Assembly (NCBI GenBank): GCA_018292915.2
Contig: JACVVK020000005.1
Span: 5,211,001-5,275,000, forward strand
Direction: 5' to 3'
DNA length: 64,000 nt
From: Batillaria attramentaria
Lineage: Eukaryota; Mollusca; Gastropoda; Batillariidae
The notes under the pieces are model-generated. The model saw only the letters and a list, made by a program, of their open reading frames with translations, was not told the origin of the DNA and did not search any database. Shown here piece by piece: positions 63,848-64,000 of the stretch. Numbering within the stretch: the first letter of the stretch is position 1; the number at the start of each line of letters is the position of its first letter. The position numbers and the translations under genes are program-made.

Positions 63848-64000
63848 CTGCAACATCACGCACACAATTTGTTGTTACATCATTTTCTCACCACAATGTG
63901 AGACTGGAAACTAAATGTAACACAATGTAACAAAAGTTACTAAATGTAACAAAGTTTGTGACTTTTAACAATGATATATGTATGGAGCCAGCCGGATACA

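Overview
This window is nuclear DNA from an animal, most likely a marine mollusc and probably a gastropod. The evidence is short exons with GT..AG introns, very many (CA/TG)n microsatellites and 20+ base G/C homopolymers, several tRNA-derived SINE families, an intact RTE-like LINE, and tandem-repeat elements with a pearl/HINE-like layout. The species cannot be fixed from the sequence alone. There are four protein-coding genes. The rest is introns, UTRs and repeats.

Layout: (1) 1-7181, no gene recognised; holds a 1.08 kb tandem-repeat element (4467-5544) and a 280 bp foldback element (6723-7002). (2) 7230-15884 (+), a seven-exon retinol dehydrogenase 13 gene (322 aa) whose first intron carries a full-length antisense LINE (8010-11301) with a perfect 13 bp target-site duplication. 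Its 3'UTR has an internal ~240 bp duplication and ends near an AATAAA at 16511. (3) 19228-31979 (+) and 39820-49220 (+), two tandem GH65 genes of the protein-glucosylgalactosylhydroxylysine glucosidase type (787 and 891 aa). Each has eleven coding exons with identical intron phases. Both have an N-terminal hydrophobic segment that the human enzyme lacks. Their introns are crowded with SINEs, MITEs and satellites. (4) 57336-63847 (-), the C-terminal ten coding exons (695 aa) of a mitogen- and stress-activated kinase (MSK1/2 type), convergent with the second GH65 gene. Its 5' part lies beyond the right edge, and its 3'UTR may run a long way to the left.

The four genes do not form an obvious pathway: retinoid/lipid-aldehyde redox, collagen disaccharide breakdown, and nuclear stress signalling. 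The clearest gene-level story is the tandem duplication of a collagen-glycan glucosidase with secretory-type N-termini. The clearest genome-level story is the diversity of mobile elements: two copies of an element that packs arrays of the TCAAGGTCA nuclear-receptor half-site, a Mutator-like foldback, TTAA-flanked (piggyBac-like) MITEs including a perfect 92 bp palindrome, a CAGGG-ended MITE pair, and SINE-into-SINE nesting with readable target-site duplications. Exon borders were placed by hand from splice consensus, reading-frame continuity and remembered family sequences. SINE and repeat family letters (A, B, C, E, F, G) are labels used only here.
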